From Pandoraea fibrosis (GTDB taxonomy: Bacteria; Pseudomonadota; Gammaproteobacteria; Burkholderiales; Burkholderiaceae): DNA of 64,000 nt. Shown in pieces: positions 48,209 to 56,802 of this stretch. Made by a program: the position numbers and the translations under genes. The stretch covers positions 2,046,001-2,110,000 of the forward strand of contig NZ_CP047385.1 in the NCBI RefSeq assembly GCF_000807775.2, in the 5' to 3' direction. Positions within the stretch are counted from its first letter, which is position 1. Every line of letters begins with the position of its first letter. The notes beneath the pieces were generated by a model. It saw nothing but the letters and a program-made list of their open reading frames with translations, was not told where the DNA came from and made no database searches.

Positions 48209-49426
48209 TTAGACGACCGTCGGCTGGACTAGCCCATCGTCCCGGAACATGTGCTTGATGCCGCGCACTGCCTGACGGATGCGCGACTCGTTCTCGATCA
48301 GTGCGAAGCGAACGTACTCATCGCCGTACTCTCCGAAGCCGATTCCCGGCGAGACCGAGACCTTGGCCTGCGCGAGCAGCTTCTTGGCGAATTCAAGCGA
48401 GCCCGCCGCGCGATACGGTTCGGGAATGCGCGCCCAGATGTACATCGATGCACGCGGCAGATCGACGGCCCATCCGGCTTCGGTCAATCCCTTGTAGAGC
48501 ACGTCTCGGCGGCGCTGATATTGCGCGCGAATGGCTTCGACGCACTGCTGATCGCCTTCCAGCGCGGCAATGGCGGCAACCTGCACCGGCGTGAACGTGC
48601 CGTAGTCGTGATAGCTCTTGATGCGGGCGAGCGCGGCGACGAGTTCGGCATTGCCGACCATGAAGCCGATGCGCCAGCCGGCCATGTTGTAGCTCTTCGA
48701 CAGCGTGAAGAATTCGACGGCGACGTCTTGCGCGCCGGGCACCTGCATGATCGAGGGCGCCTTGTAACCGTCATAAACGATATCGGCATAGGCCAGATCG
48801 TGCACCACCAGAATGTCGTGCTTGCGCGCGAGGTCGACCACGCGCTCGAAGAATTCGAGTTCGACGCACTGCGCCGTGGGGTTCGACGGGAAGCCGAGAA
48901 TCACCATCTTCGGCTTCGGGTGGCTCTCGCGAATGCCGCGTTCGAGTTCGGTGAAGAAGTCGATGCCGGGCGTCATCGGCACGGAGCGGATGTTGGCGCC
49001 CGCAATGACCGCGCCGTAGATGTGGATCGGATACGACGGGTTCGGCACCAGCACCGTGTCGCCCTGATCCAGGGTGGCGAGCATCAGGTGGGCGAGGCCT
49101 TCCTTGGAGCCGATGGTGACGATGGCTTCGCGCTCGGGATCGAGGTCCACGTCATAGCGATCCTTGTACCAGTGCGTGATGGCGCGGCGCAGGCGCGGGA
49201 TGCCGCGCGAGGTCGAATAGCCGTGTGTGTCGGGACGTTGGGCGACTTCGACGAGCTTGCTGACGATATGGGGCGGTGTCGCACCGTCGGGATTGCCCAT
49301 CGACAGATCAATGATGTCCTCGCCACGGCGACGTGCCGCCATCTTCAGCTCGGCGGTGATGTTGAAAACGTAGGGGGGAAGACGATTGATGCGCGCAAAG
49401 CTGCGCGAGCCCTGGGAGCTAGACAT
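48209..49426 (-). CDS. PLP-dependent aminotransferase (AlaC/YfdZ-like, glutamate-pyruvate)
   Basis: Fold-type I aminotransferase of 405 residues, class I/II. The PLP Lys is in [47 protein letters not shown] and [11 protein letters not shown] are typical of the AlaC branch, which makes alanine from pyruvate and glutamate. ATG 49426 ([10 protein letters not shown]) was chosen because the family start [10 protein letters not shown] lies shortly after. An in-frame extension upstream has no similarity. Confidence 0.9.
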   Translation of the reverse strand: MSSSQGSRSFARINRLPPYVFNITAELKMAARRRGEDIIDLSMGNPDGATPPHIVSKLVEVAQRPDTHGYSTSRGIPRLRRAITHWYKDRYDVDLDPEREAIVTIGSKEGLAHLMLATLDQGDTVLVPNPSYPIHIYGAVIAGANIRSVPMTPGIDFFTELERGIRESHPKPKMVILGFPSNPTAQCVELEFFERVVDLARKHDILVVHDLAYADIVYDGYKAPSIMQVPGAQDVAVEFFTLSKSYNMAGWRIGFMVGNAELVAALARIKSYHDYGTFTPVQVAAIAALEGDQQCVEAIRAQYQRRRDVLYKGLTEAGWAVDLPRASMYIWARIPEPYRAAGSLEFAKKLLAQAKVSVSPGIGFGEYGDEYVRFALIENESRIRQAVRGIKHMFRDDGLVQPTVV

Positions 49427-49604
49427 GGGGAACCTTGAACGTAAGCGCCCGGAACCGTCCGAGCGACGCCGGTGTGCTGGCCACACCGTGACGGCGACTT
49501 TAGCGCGGCGCGGCGCGCTTAGGCAAGCGATTTTTGCGGGGTGTGGCGTGCAACCGGTCGGTTATGATGGGCGCCTCTTGAGTTCGGGCAAACGGGGGAT
49601 TTCG

Positions 49605-49934
49605 ATGGCGTATCTATATCTGCTGGTGGCGATTGTGGCGGAGGTGATTGCCACGTCGGCGCTAAAGGCGTCGGAGGGATTCACGCGCGTGGGGCTGGTG
49701 GCGTTGGTCGTCGTGGGATACGGCGTGGCGTTCTACATGCTGTCGCTCACGCTGCGCACGATCCCCGTGGGCATCGCCTACGCGATGTGGTCGGGGCTGG
49801 GCATCGTGCTCATTTCGATGGCGTCGCGCGTGCTGTTCGGGCAGAAGCTCGACGCGCCGGCGATGGTCGGCATGGCGCTGATTATCGCGGGCGTTCTCGT
49901 GATGAACCTCTGGTCGAAATCGTCGGCGCATTGA
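49605..49934 (+). CDS. Small multidrug resistance (SMR) efflux protein
   Basis: Four-helix inner-membrane protein of 109 residues, an EmrE/SugE-type proton antiporter working as a dual-topology dimer. The essential Glu is at position 13 ([12 protein letters not shown]). The core segment [25 protein letters not shown] is typical of the EmrE/QacE branch rather than the Gdx branch. The substrate (quaternary ammonium compounds or other cations) is inferred from the family only. Confidence 0.92.
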   Translation: MAYLYLLVAIVAEVIATSALKASEGFTRVGLVALVVVGYGVAFYMLSLTLRTIPVGIAYAMWSGLGIVLISMASRVLFGQKLDAPAMVGMALIIAGVLVMNLWSKSSAH

Positions 49935-49972
49935 GTCGCGTCTTCGTTTCGCATGGCGCCCGGCCGTGGTGG

Positions 49973-51178
49973 CTATGTGTCAGCCTCGGCTTGCGCAAGC
50001 ACAGCCTTGAGCGCGGAAATGCAGGTGTCGATCTCGGCACGCTCGATGACCAGTGGCGGCGCGAGACGCAACACGGTCGAGCGCGTTTCCTTCGCCAACA
50101 CGCGACGGTGCAACATGCGCATCGACAGATCGTGCGCATCGGCGCGTGCCGGATCGATTTCGATGCCGGCCCAGAGACCGCGTCCGCGCACCTCCCGAAT
50201 CAGCGGCGAATGAATCGCGTGCAATCGCGCGAGCAGGTATTCCCCCATTTCGGCGCTTCTTCCCGGCAAGTCTTCGTCTGCCATCACGTCGAGCGCTTCC
50301 AGAGCGACGGCTGCGGCGAGGGCATTGCCACCGAAGGTCGACCCGTGGCTGCCGGGTTCGAACAGGTCGATGACGTCACGCCGCGCCACGAACGCCGACA
50401 CCGGCAGCAGGCCGCCACCGAGGGCTTTGCCGAGCATGACGCCGTCGGGCACGACGTCCTCATGCTGATAGGCGAACCAACGGCCGGTGCGCCCGAGCCC
50501 CGATTGAATCTCGTCGAGCAGCATGAGCACGTTCTGTTCGGTGCAGAGTTGCCGCAGGGCGCGCAGAAACCCGTCGGGGGGCACCACGATGCCGCCTTCG
50601 CCCTGAATCGTCTCGAACAGGACGGCGCAGGTGTTGGGGGTGATGGCGGCACGAACGGCGTCGATATCGCCGAAGGGGACGCGAACGAATCCGGGGGCGA
50701 ACGGCCCGAAGTCGGCGCGATAGGCGGGCTCGGAGGAGAAGCCGACGATGGTGGTCGTGCGTCCGTGGAAATTGCCGTCGGCGACGATGATCTCGGCTTT
50801 GTCGGCGGGGATGCGCTTGACGCTGTAACCCCAGCGACGCGCGGCCTTGATGGCGGTTTCGACGGCTTCGGCACCGGTGTTCATCGGTATCGCCCCGCCG
50901 AGTGTCGTGAGGTCGCACAGGCGCTCAAGGAAGGCGCCGAGCCGGTCGGTATAAAAGGCGCGGGAGACGACGGCGAGGCGTTGCGCCTGCGTCGTGAGCG
51001 CGGCAACCAGACGCGGATGCGCGTGGCCGTGGCTGACGGCAGAGTAGGCGCTCATCATGTCGAGATAGCGATTGCCTTCGACATCCCAGACCCAGACCCC
51101 TTTGGCGTGCGATAACACCACGGGTAGCGGCGCGTAGTGATGGGCGCCAAAGCGTTGTTCGCGTTCGATTTCGTTCAT
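49973..51178 (-). CDS. rocD: Ornithine delta-aminotransferase
   Basis: Class III PLP enzyme of 401 residues transferring the delta-amino group of ornithine to 2-oxoglutarate, giving glutamate semialdehyde. The PLP Lys is in GVMLGKALGGGLLPVSAF. The start ERFGAHHYAPLPVVLSHAKGVWVWD (here EQRFGAHHY) is the ornithine transaminase hallmark, as are YLDMMSAYSAVSHGHAHP and MNTGAEAVETAIKAAR. ATG 51178 has a GGAGGAG site. Upstream of the tRNA-Arg gene on the opposite strand. Confidence 0.94.
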   Translation of the reverse strand: MNEIEREQRFGAHHYAPLPVVLSHAKGVWVWDVEGNRYLDMMSAYSAVSHGHAHPRLVAALTTQAQRLAVVSRAFYTDRLGAFLERLCDLTTLGGAIPMNTGAEAVETAIKAARRWGYSVKRIPADKAEIIVADGNFHGRTTTIVGFSSEPAYRADFGPFAPGFVRVPFGDIDAVRAAITPNTCAVLFETIQGEGGIVVPPDGFLRALRQLCTEQNVLMLLDEIQSGLGRTGRWFAYQHEDVVPDGVMLGKALGGGLLPVSAFVARRDVIDLFEPGSHGSTFGGNALAAAVALEALDVMADEDLPGRSAEMGEYLLARLHAIHSPLIREVRGRGLWAGIEIDPARADAHDLSMRMLHRRVLAKETRSTVLRLAPPLVIERAEIDTCISALKAVLAQAEADT

Positions 51179-51371
51179 GACGCGCTCCTCCACGTCAGCA
51201 GTCTAGATGCGAACGGGATGGCACGTAAAGGGGACATATCCTGAAGGCGCGGCAATGAAATCGGCATCCGCGTGCGCTATAATCGTGGATTACTCGAACG
51301 CGATGCACATTTCATGCGCATCGCGACATCGAGTCCTGCCGGCAGCGACACTCGGTCGCCGCCATCACGCA

Positions 51372-51448
51372 CTGCCCATAGCTCAGTTGGATAGAGCATC
51401 GGCCTTCTAAGCCGACGGTCGGGGGTTCGAATCCCTCTGGGCAGGCCA
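51372..51448 (+). tRNA. tRNA-Arg (anticodon UCU)
   Basis: A complete 77-base cloverleaf including an encoded CCA. The acceptor stem CTGCCCA pairs with TGGGCAG. The D-arm is GCTCAGTTGGATAGAGC. The anticodon stem TCGGC/GCCGA closes the loop CTTCTAA (anticodon TCT). The T-arm contains GGTTCGAATCC. A TATAAT box lies at 51278-51283, about 90 bp upstream. It reads the rare AGA codon and sits at the left edge of the accessory catabolic cluster. Confidence 0.97.
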
Positions 51449-51470
51449 GCTATCTCAACGCAACGACTCG

Positions 51471-51563
51471 ATGGCGCACGTTGGCGTGCATTCCATTGAT
51501 CATTTTTCGCTGACCGTTCCTTCCGTGTCCGACGCTCGGCGACGCTTCGACGCTGTCGGTGAA
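51471..51563 (+). pseudogene. Remnant of a VOC/extradiol dioxygenase-like gene (N-terminal 31 codons only)
   Basis: From ATG 51471 the first 31 codons read MAHVGVHSIDHFSLTVPSV and continue with DARRRFDAVGE. Residues 6-31 are identical at 17 of 26 positions to residues 13-38 of the VOC protein encoded at 60065-61006. After about 51563 the similarity stops in all frames I compared, and the next sequence belongs to the tail of the opposite-strand LysR gene. It is most simply a truncated duplicate or a relic left by a recombination beside the tRNA. Confidence 0.6.
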
Positions 51564-52591
51564 CTTGCCACTTTTGTGGGTTTCACTTTCGCACCGCTAC
51601 CCCGATTCGCCCGATTCGCCCGACTCGCAGCGCTCGACTTATCCGCCTCCTTTTCACCGTGCCCCGAAACTGCGGGCAAGCATTGTGCTGTCTCACGAAA
51701 CAGGGAGCGCAGCCAGCTAATGGCCGGATCACGCTCTTGATACTTGTGCCATTGGAGGTTTTCGACGAAGGCCCGGATCTTGATCGGGCATTCCAGCACG
51801 CGCAGCGGGAAGCGTTGCGCCATTTGATGTGCCAGCCGGGAAGGGAGCGTGGCGATGCGCGAGGTGCCTACCAGCAACGCGGGGACCAGCGTGAAGGTCG
51901 GCGCGATCACGGTCTGGCGCCGCGCGCGTTTGCTTGTGGAAAGCATGCGCGCGTCGAAGGTAATGCGACGGCCACCCCCCCATTCCACACCCACGTGAGC
52001 CGCGTCGAAGTATTCGTCTTCCGTCAGGCTGTCGCCGGCCTTGCCGGACTCGGCGCACACCAGGCAGGAAAACGTGTCTTCGAACAACGGCTCGGCCGGG
52101 TGACCGGCGACCCGTGCGAACTCCGGTGCGATCAGCAACTCGGCTTCCCCGCTTTCCAGATGCTCCGGCGTTTGAGGACTGATCGCGCGCAAGTCGAACT
52201 GCATCAGGGGAGCCAGCGTCGCCGCTCGCTTGACCACTTCCGACAGGAACACACTGATCACATAGTCAGACGCTTCGATCGTGAAGCGTCGCGTTGAGGT
52301 CGCGGGATCGAACGTCGGGCGCGCTCGCGTGATCGTCTGAATCTGCAACAGGACATCCCGTACCGGCTTGGTCAGTTCCTCGGCCAGTGGCGTGAGTACT
52401 TGAGTCTTGCCTACCGGAACGAGCAATTCGTCCTCGAAGTACTCGCGAAGACGCGCAAGCGAGCAACTGGTTGCCGGCTGACTCAGGAACAGACGTTCCG
52501 CAGCTTTGCCAACGCTGCGCGTGGATAGCAGGGCGTCAAGCACCACGAGCTGGTTGAGATCGAGTTTGTTGAAGCGCACGGCATACCTCAT
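51500..52591 (-). CDS. NodD/PcpR-like LysR-family regulator with a basic C-terminal extension
   Basis: LysR regulator of 363 residues. The HTH is FNKLDLNQLVVLDALLSTRSVGKAAERLFLSQPATSCSLARLREYF, typical of the NodD/NahR/LinR branch that controls aromatic catabolism. The effector domain ends near residue 305 (WLRSLFRETAQCL). About 58 extra Ser/Lys/Arg-rich residues follow, encoded opposite the VOC remnant, so the native stop was probably lost by a rearrangement. It is divergent from the MFS gene of the aromatic cluster and is its likely regulator. Confidence 0.88.
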   Translation of the reverse strand: MRYAVRFNKLDLNQLVVLDALLSTRSVGKAAERLFLSQPATSCSLARLREYFEDELLVPVGKTQVLTPLAEELTKPVRDVLLQIQTITRARPTFDPATSTRRFTIEASDYVISVFLSEVVKRAATLAPLMQFDLRAISPQTPEHLESGEAELLIAPEFARVAGHPAEPLFEDTFSCLVCAESGKAGDSLTEDEYFDAAHVGVEWGGGRRITFDARMLSTSKRARRQTVIAPTFTLVPALLVGTSRIATLPSRLAHQMAQRFPLRVLECPIKIRAFVENLQWHKYQERDPAISWLRSLFRETAQCLPAVSGHGEKEADKSSAASRANRANRGSGAKVKPTKVASSPTASKRRRASDTEGTVSEK

Positions 52592-52656
52592 ATTTACAGC
52601 ATAGATGCACCGTATTTAAGCAATAAATTTTGTAAATGTCATGTCAAACCTATAAT
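52592..52656. promoter_or_regulatory. Divergent promoter region with inverted repeat and TATAAT
   Basis: The AT-rich intergenic stretch between the LysR and MFS genes holds 7-bp arms ATTTACA (52592-52598) and TGTAAAT (52631-52637), separated by 32 bp. A perfect -10 TATAAT lies at 52651-52656 for the rightward operon. The arms may be part of a LysR operator; no clear T-N11-A box was found. Confidence 0.4.
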
Positions 52657-52714
52657 CGGCTGCAACGGGCAGACATAGCCTGCAAACCGACAAGCATCAC
52701 GGAGACATGAAGAT

Positions 52715-54058
52715 ATGCAGGCGTATCGTAAGGCGAGTCCGTCGCTCGCCCAGTGGGGGCTGGTCGCCACCTTGACGCTGATGACCATGCTTGCCCAGAT
52801 CGACAAGAACATCCTGGTGCTCATGGTTGTGCCGATCCAGCGGGACTTCGGCGTGAGCGACGTGCAGATCAGTTTTCTGATCGGCGCGGCATTTGCCGTC
52901 GCCAATATCGTGGTGGGACTGCCGGCGGGATGGCTGGCAGATCGCTTCGACCGCCGCCTGATCATTGCCGCCGGTGTGCTGGTGTGGTCGCTGGCGGTTG
53001 CCGCCAACGCCGCGGCGACCACCTTCGCCGTGCTGGTCGCCGCTCGCGTGATTGTCGGCGGGGCGGAGGCACTGATCCCGCCGTCGTCCTATTCCCTGAT
53101 ACGCGACGGTGTGGAAGAAAGTCGCCGCGCCCGCGCGCTGTCCGTCTACACGATGGCGTTGATACTGGGTACCGGACTATCGCTGGTGCTTGGCGGGCCG
53201 ATGATGAGCGCCATCCAGTCATCCGGCATGAAATCCATCCCGTTGTTGGGCGACGTGTCGGCCTGGCAGATGACGCTGTTTCTGATCGGTCTGGTTGGCG
53301 TGCCCATGAGCCTGATGATTTTCCTGAGCAAGGACCCGGGCCGTCAGCGCGATGGCGCAGTGGATCAACGTCGGGGGGCGCACGGAATCACGGCGTATCT
53401 CTGGACGCATCGAGCCATCTTCGGGCCGTTGTTCCTCTTTGTCGTGGCGAACGCCGTCATCACGTTCGGTCTGGCGGCCTGGCTGCCGACGGTGATTGTC
53501 CGCCGCTTTCATCTCGGCATGAAGGAGATCGGTCTGATTCAGGGCTCGGTACTGCTGGTCATGGGGCCGATCGGACTTTGGCTGGCGGGCCTGGCGATGG
53601 AGCGCAAAGGGTCGGCATTGACGGGTGTGGCCCGGGTGGGGATGGTGACGAGCGTCGCTGTTGCAGCACTCACGGTGACCTTGGCGTTGACGGAGACATT
53701 GCTGACGTTCTGGGTGATCGACGCGCTGGTCGTGCTGTTCTCCTGGACGTTCATGTCGGTGACCTCGACGATCGTGGCGCGTGTCGTGCCCACACGTTCG
53801 GTCGGCATCGTCATGGCGATGGTGCTGGTTCTGAACGGGTTGCTCGGACAGGGACTCTCGCCCACGCTGATCGCTCTCGTCGGCCGCCACCTGTTCGATG
53901 GCAACGCCACTTCCTTGCCCAACGCGATGGCCGTCGTGTTCGCGGTTGCCGGCGTGGTCGCGCTTGTGGCATCCATGGCGCTGTACCGAAACCTCTCACG
54001 CCTTTCACGCAATGAGGACGCCGTCACGCCAGTGGCAACGCAGGTAGGCGCACCTTGA
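52715..54058 (+). CDS. MFS transporter (spinster-like/aromatic acid type)
   Basis: Inner-membrane transporter of 447 residues with 12 hydrophobic helices. It contains AQIDKNILVLMVVPIQRDFGVSD with the Asp of helix 1, and the signature GLPAGWLADRFDRRLII. The family includes importers and exporters of carboxylates and sphingolipids; here context points to uptake of the aromatic substrate. First gene of the rightward cluster; the porin follows about 100 bp later. Confidence 0.9.
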   Translation: MQAYRKASPSLAQWGLVATLTLMTMLAQIDKNILVLMVVPIQRDFGVSDVQISFLIGAAFAVANIVVGLPAGWLADRFDRRLIIAAGVLVWSLAVAANAAATTFAVLVAARVIVGGAEALIPPSSYSLIRDGVEESRRARALSVYTMALILGTGLSLVLGGPMMSAIQSSGMKSIPLLGDVSAWQMTLFLIGLVGVPMSLMIFLSKDPGRQRDGAVDQRRGAHGITAYLWTHRAIFGPLFLFVVANAVITFGLAAWLPTVIVRRFHLGMKEIGLIQGSVLLVMGPIGLWLAGLAMERKGSALTGVARVGMVTSVAVAALTVTLALTETLLTFWVIDALVVLFSWTFMSVTSTIVARVVPTRSVGIVMAMVLVLNGLLGQGLSPTLIALVGRHLFDGNATSLPNAMAVVFAVAGVVALVASMALYRNLSRLSRNEDAVTPVATQVGAP

Positions 54059-54160
54059 TTCCCAAGTTCGACAGCAGATAGACATCGGCCCGCTCGCACC
54101 CCGATTCCGAGGAGCGAGTGAGGTCGGGGTACCGGCATAACGAAGCCAGGAGACAGTTTC

Positions 54161-55234
54161 ATGAAGTTCGGAAAGCTCAAGTTTATTAGTAGTACGATAT
54201 TTTTGTTGATGACCATTTCAGCGCATGCCCAATCGGGCGTGACGCTTTCCGGGCTGCTCGGGATGGGGGTGTCATACACCAGCAACGCGAGTCCCGTCGG
54301 CAGCGGAGCGTTGTTCCAGGCTTCGAATACCCACGCCGTGCCGTTCTTCGCAATGTCGGGCAAGGAAGTGATTGATAGCGATACGTCCGCGATATTTCGC
54401 CTGAGCCGCTACGCCTTTCTTAACAATGGCACCGACGCCCCCTTCGAGAGCTTCGTGGGATTGAGTTCGGCGAGCCAGGGGACGCTGACGATGGGCTCGA
54501 TGTATGACTTGCTGGCCGATCTGGTGCCCTTTACCTCCGAGCGTTACACGTCGCTCCTGGCGACGCACCCGGGCAATCTCGACCGTACCGTCGGCAATTC
54601 CCTGAACAACTCGTTCAAGTACAAATCCCCCCTCTACGGCGGATTCCAGTTCGGTCTGATGTACGGGTTCGGACAAGCGGGTTCGACCACCAACACGGGA
54701 CGCGTCGTTGGTGCCGAAGTCGCTTACGCGACGGGACCGTGGCAATCCGTGGCTGTCTGGGAGTCTGTCAACGGTGTTCCGTACACCCCCGGGCTCAAGC
54801 TCGGAGTGCCGACGCTGTATGGCATCGATTTCACCAAGACGCCGACGGCATCCGTATCGCAGAACCAGAATACCGGCACGGTCGGCATTGCCTACGCCGA
54901 CGATGGCTGGCGCGTCATGGGTAACTACAGCTACACGCGGTTGTCGGCAAACGGTGTGTCCGCTACGGCGCAATCGATTGACGTCGGTGCCTACAAGTAT
55001 GTGACGTTGCGGACCCGGATCGGCGGCGGCTACTCGTACACGAAGCTTGAAACCTACCGGTGGAACCAGTTCCACGCCCATATCGACTACGCCCTTTCCA
55101 AGCGCACCAGTCTCTACGTTCTCGGCGTGTTGCAACTCGCCGGATCGGGGCAATTCGCGGTGCTTCGAAATCAACCGCCGGCTTCCGCGTCGCATCAGAC
55201 GGTGCTTGAAGCCGGTATTACGCACTTCTTTTAA
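54161..55234 (+). CDS. Outer-membrane porin, cluster-specific
   Basis: Porin of 357 residues with an N-terminal signal (MKFGKLKFISSTIFLLMTISAHA). The mature start QSGVTLSGLLGMGVSYTSN and C-terminal phenylalanine (EAGITHFF) are typical of trimeric porins. It lacks the strongly conserved GSRWGLKGxEDLG region, reading AMSGKEVIDSDTSAIFRLSRY, so it is a divergent, probably substrate-specific channel. The first 15 codons are more AT-rich than the neighbours. It lies between the MFS gene and the hydroxylase gene, suggesting both membranes carry a dedicated uptake route. Confidence 0.88.
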   Translation: MKFGKLKFISSTIFLLMTISAHAQSGVTLSGLLGMGVSYTSNASPVGSGALFQASNTHAVPFFAMSGKEVIDSDTSAIFRLSRYAFLNNGTDAPFESFVGLSSASQGTLTMGSMYDLLADLVPFTSERYTSLLATHPGNLDRTVGNSLNNSFKYKSPLYGGFQFGLMYGFGQAGSTTNTGRVVGAEVAYATGPWQSVAVWESVNGVPYTPGLKLGVPTLYGIDFTKTPTASVSQNQNTGTVGIAYADDGWRVMGNYSYTRLSANGVSATAQSIDVGAYKYVTLRTRIGGGYSYTKLETYRWNQFHAHIDYALSKRTSLYVLGVLQLAGSGQFAVLRNQPPASASHQTVLEAGITHFF

Positions 55235-55290
55235 CCGGCCGTGCGCAAGTGTCCAATGGTTCGGTTCCGGTATCTGATGGAGAAAATGCA

Positions 55291-56802
55291 ATGCAGTGGG
55301 ATGTGATTGTTGTCGGTGGCGGCCCGTCGGGTTTGACGATGGCTGCGGAGTTGGCCGGCTCGGGCGCGAAGACGCTTGTCCTTGAGCGACGGACCGAAGG
55401 CGTGCAGTCGCGCGCCGGCACGATTTTGCCCCGCGTTCTGGAGCTGTTCGATGCACGAGGCATTGCCGATCGCCTGATTCGGAAGACGCGCGACATTGCG
55501 GACTATCCGTACCGCCCGTCGCACATCTGGGCGGGATTCCATCCGATCGAGTGGAAGTACCTTGAAACGCGCTTCGGTTTCACGCTGGGGCTGCCGCAGA
55601 ACAAGACCGAGGAAGTGTTGTGGGAATGGGCCGCCGAATGCGGTGCGGTGATTCGACGTGGCACGGAAGTTCGCGACGTCCGTGAGCTGGATGACGGTGT
55701 TGTGCTTGAACTATCCGATTCCGCGGGAAACCTCTCGAAGTTGCGCGCCCGGTATGTCGTTGGCGCGGATGGCGGGCGAAGCGTTGTGCGCTCGAAGCTG
55801 GGGCTGCCGTTCGAGGGGCATTCGGGGACGTTTCGCGGCATTGTCGTCGATGCCGAGCTTGAGACGCCTTGGCCGGGCGGGCGCATCAACGTTGACAACG
55901 AGATGGGTTGGGTTCGCGGCTACGTGTTCGGCGAAGGCATCACGCGATTCAATATCGTGCATCGCGATCGACGTCATGCGCCGAAGGAGGAACCCGTCAC
56001 CCTCGAGGAGGTGTTGCAGTGCATTCGTGACGTGCATGGCACCGATTACGGCATCAAGGGATACCGCTGGGCCTCGCGTTTCGATGACCAGATGCGGGCA
56101 GTGCCGACGCTTCGACAGGGACGTGTCTTCCTGGTGGGAGAGTCCGCTCGCATCCACTATCCGGCCAGCGGCGTCGGCATGAATTTCTGCTTGCAGGATG
56201 CCTTCAACCTCGGCTGGAAGCTGGCCAATGTCGTCAACGGTGTGGCAGACGCCGAAACGCTCGACACCTACGATGCGGAGCGCCTTCCGGTCATGCACCG
56301 GCTGCTTGAGAGTGTGAAGGCGCAGTGCGCACTGCAATTCAACTTTGGTGCCGAGGCCGTCGCGCTCAAACGGCGGATGCAGGAGCACTTGATTCCGCTG
56401 CCGGACGTGCAGCGAAAACTGGTGCTGGAACTCAGTGGTCTGGAGACGCCCTATCCGCGAGATCCGGGCAGCCATGCGTTGACCGGAGAGCGTTGCCCCG
56501 ATGTCGACCTGATGTTGCTCGACGGCCGATCGGTCGCGATCACGCAGACGTTGCGCGAGCGGCAGTTCGTGCTGATCGATCTGGAGGGCTTCGGGCGCCA
56601 GTTCGAATCGTTCGATGTAGCCGGCCGGCCGGTAAAGGTGCTGCGGGCACGCGCTGCCCGTATTCCCGCGGCGCTGGATGGCGTCAAGGGGCTGCTGGTG
56701 CGTCCCGACGGCTATGTGGCCTGGGCAAGCGACACCCTGGCGCGCGATGAGGACATCGAAGTTCAACTTGGCAAATGGCTGAAGCGGTGCCCTCATGAAT
56801 GA
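55291..56802 (+). CDS. FAD-dependent aromatic hydroxylase (class A flavoprotein monooxygenase) with altered GD motif
   Basis: NAD(P)H-dependent ring hydroxylase of 503 residues resembling phenol- and 3-hydroxyphenylpropionate-type monooxygenases. The Rossmann FAD motif is VVGGGPSGLTMAAEL, the DG motif is VVGADGGRSVVRSKLG, and the C-terminal thioredoxin-like domain follows residue 400. The GD motif (normally GDAAH) reads GESAR at residues 283-287, so the ribityl-binding Asp is Glu and the His is Arg. ATG 55291 has a GGAG site at 8 bp. It overlaps the amidohydrolase gene by 8 bp. Confidence 0.9.
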   Translation: MQWDVIVVGGGPSGLTMAAELAGSGAKTLVLERRTEGVQSRAGTILPRVLELFDARGIADRLIRKTRDIADYPYRPSHIWAGFHPIEWKYLETRFGFTLGLPQNKTEEVLWEWAAECGAVIRRGTEVRDVRELDDGVVLELSDSAGNLSKLRARYVVGADGGRSVVRSKLGLPFEGHSGTFRGIVVDAELETPWPGGRINVDNEMGWVRGYVFGEGITRFNIVHRDRRHAPKEEPVTLEEVLQCIRDVHGTDYGIKGYRWASRFDDQMRAVPTLRQGRVFLVGESARIHYPASGVGMNFCLQDAFNLGWKLANVVNGVADAETLDTYDAERLPVMHRLLESVKAQCALQFNFGAEAVALKRRMQEHLIPLPDVQRKLVLELSGLETPYPRDPGSHALTGERCPDVDLMLLDGRSVAITQTLRERQFVLIDLEGFGRQFESFDVAGRPVKVLRARAARIPAALDGVKGLLVRPDGYVAWASDTLARDEDIEVQLGKWLKRCPHE

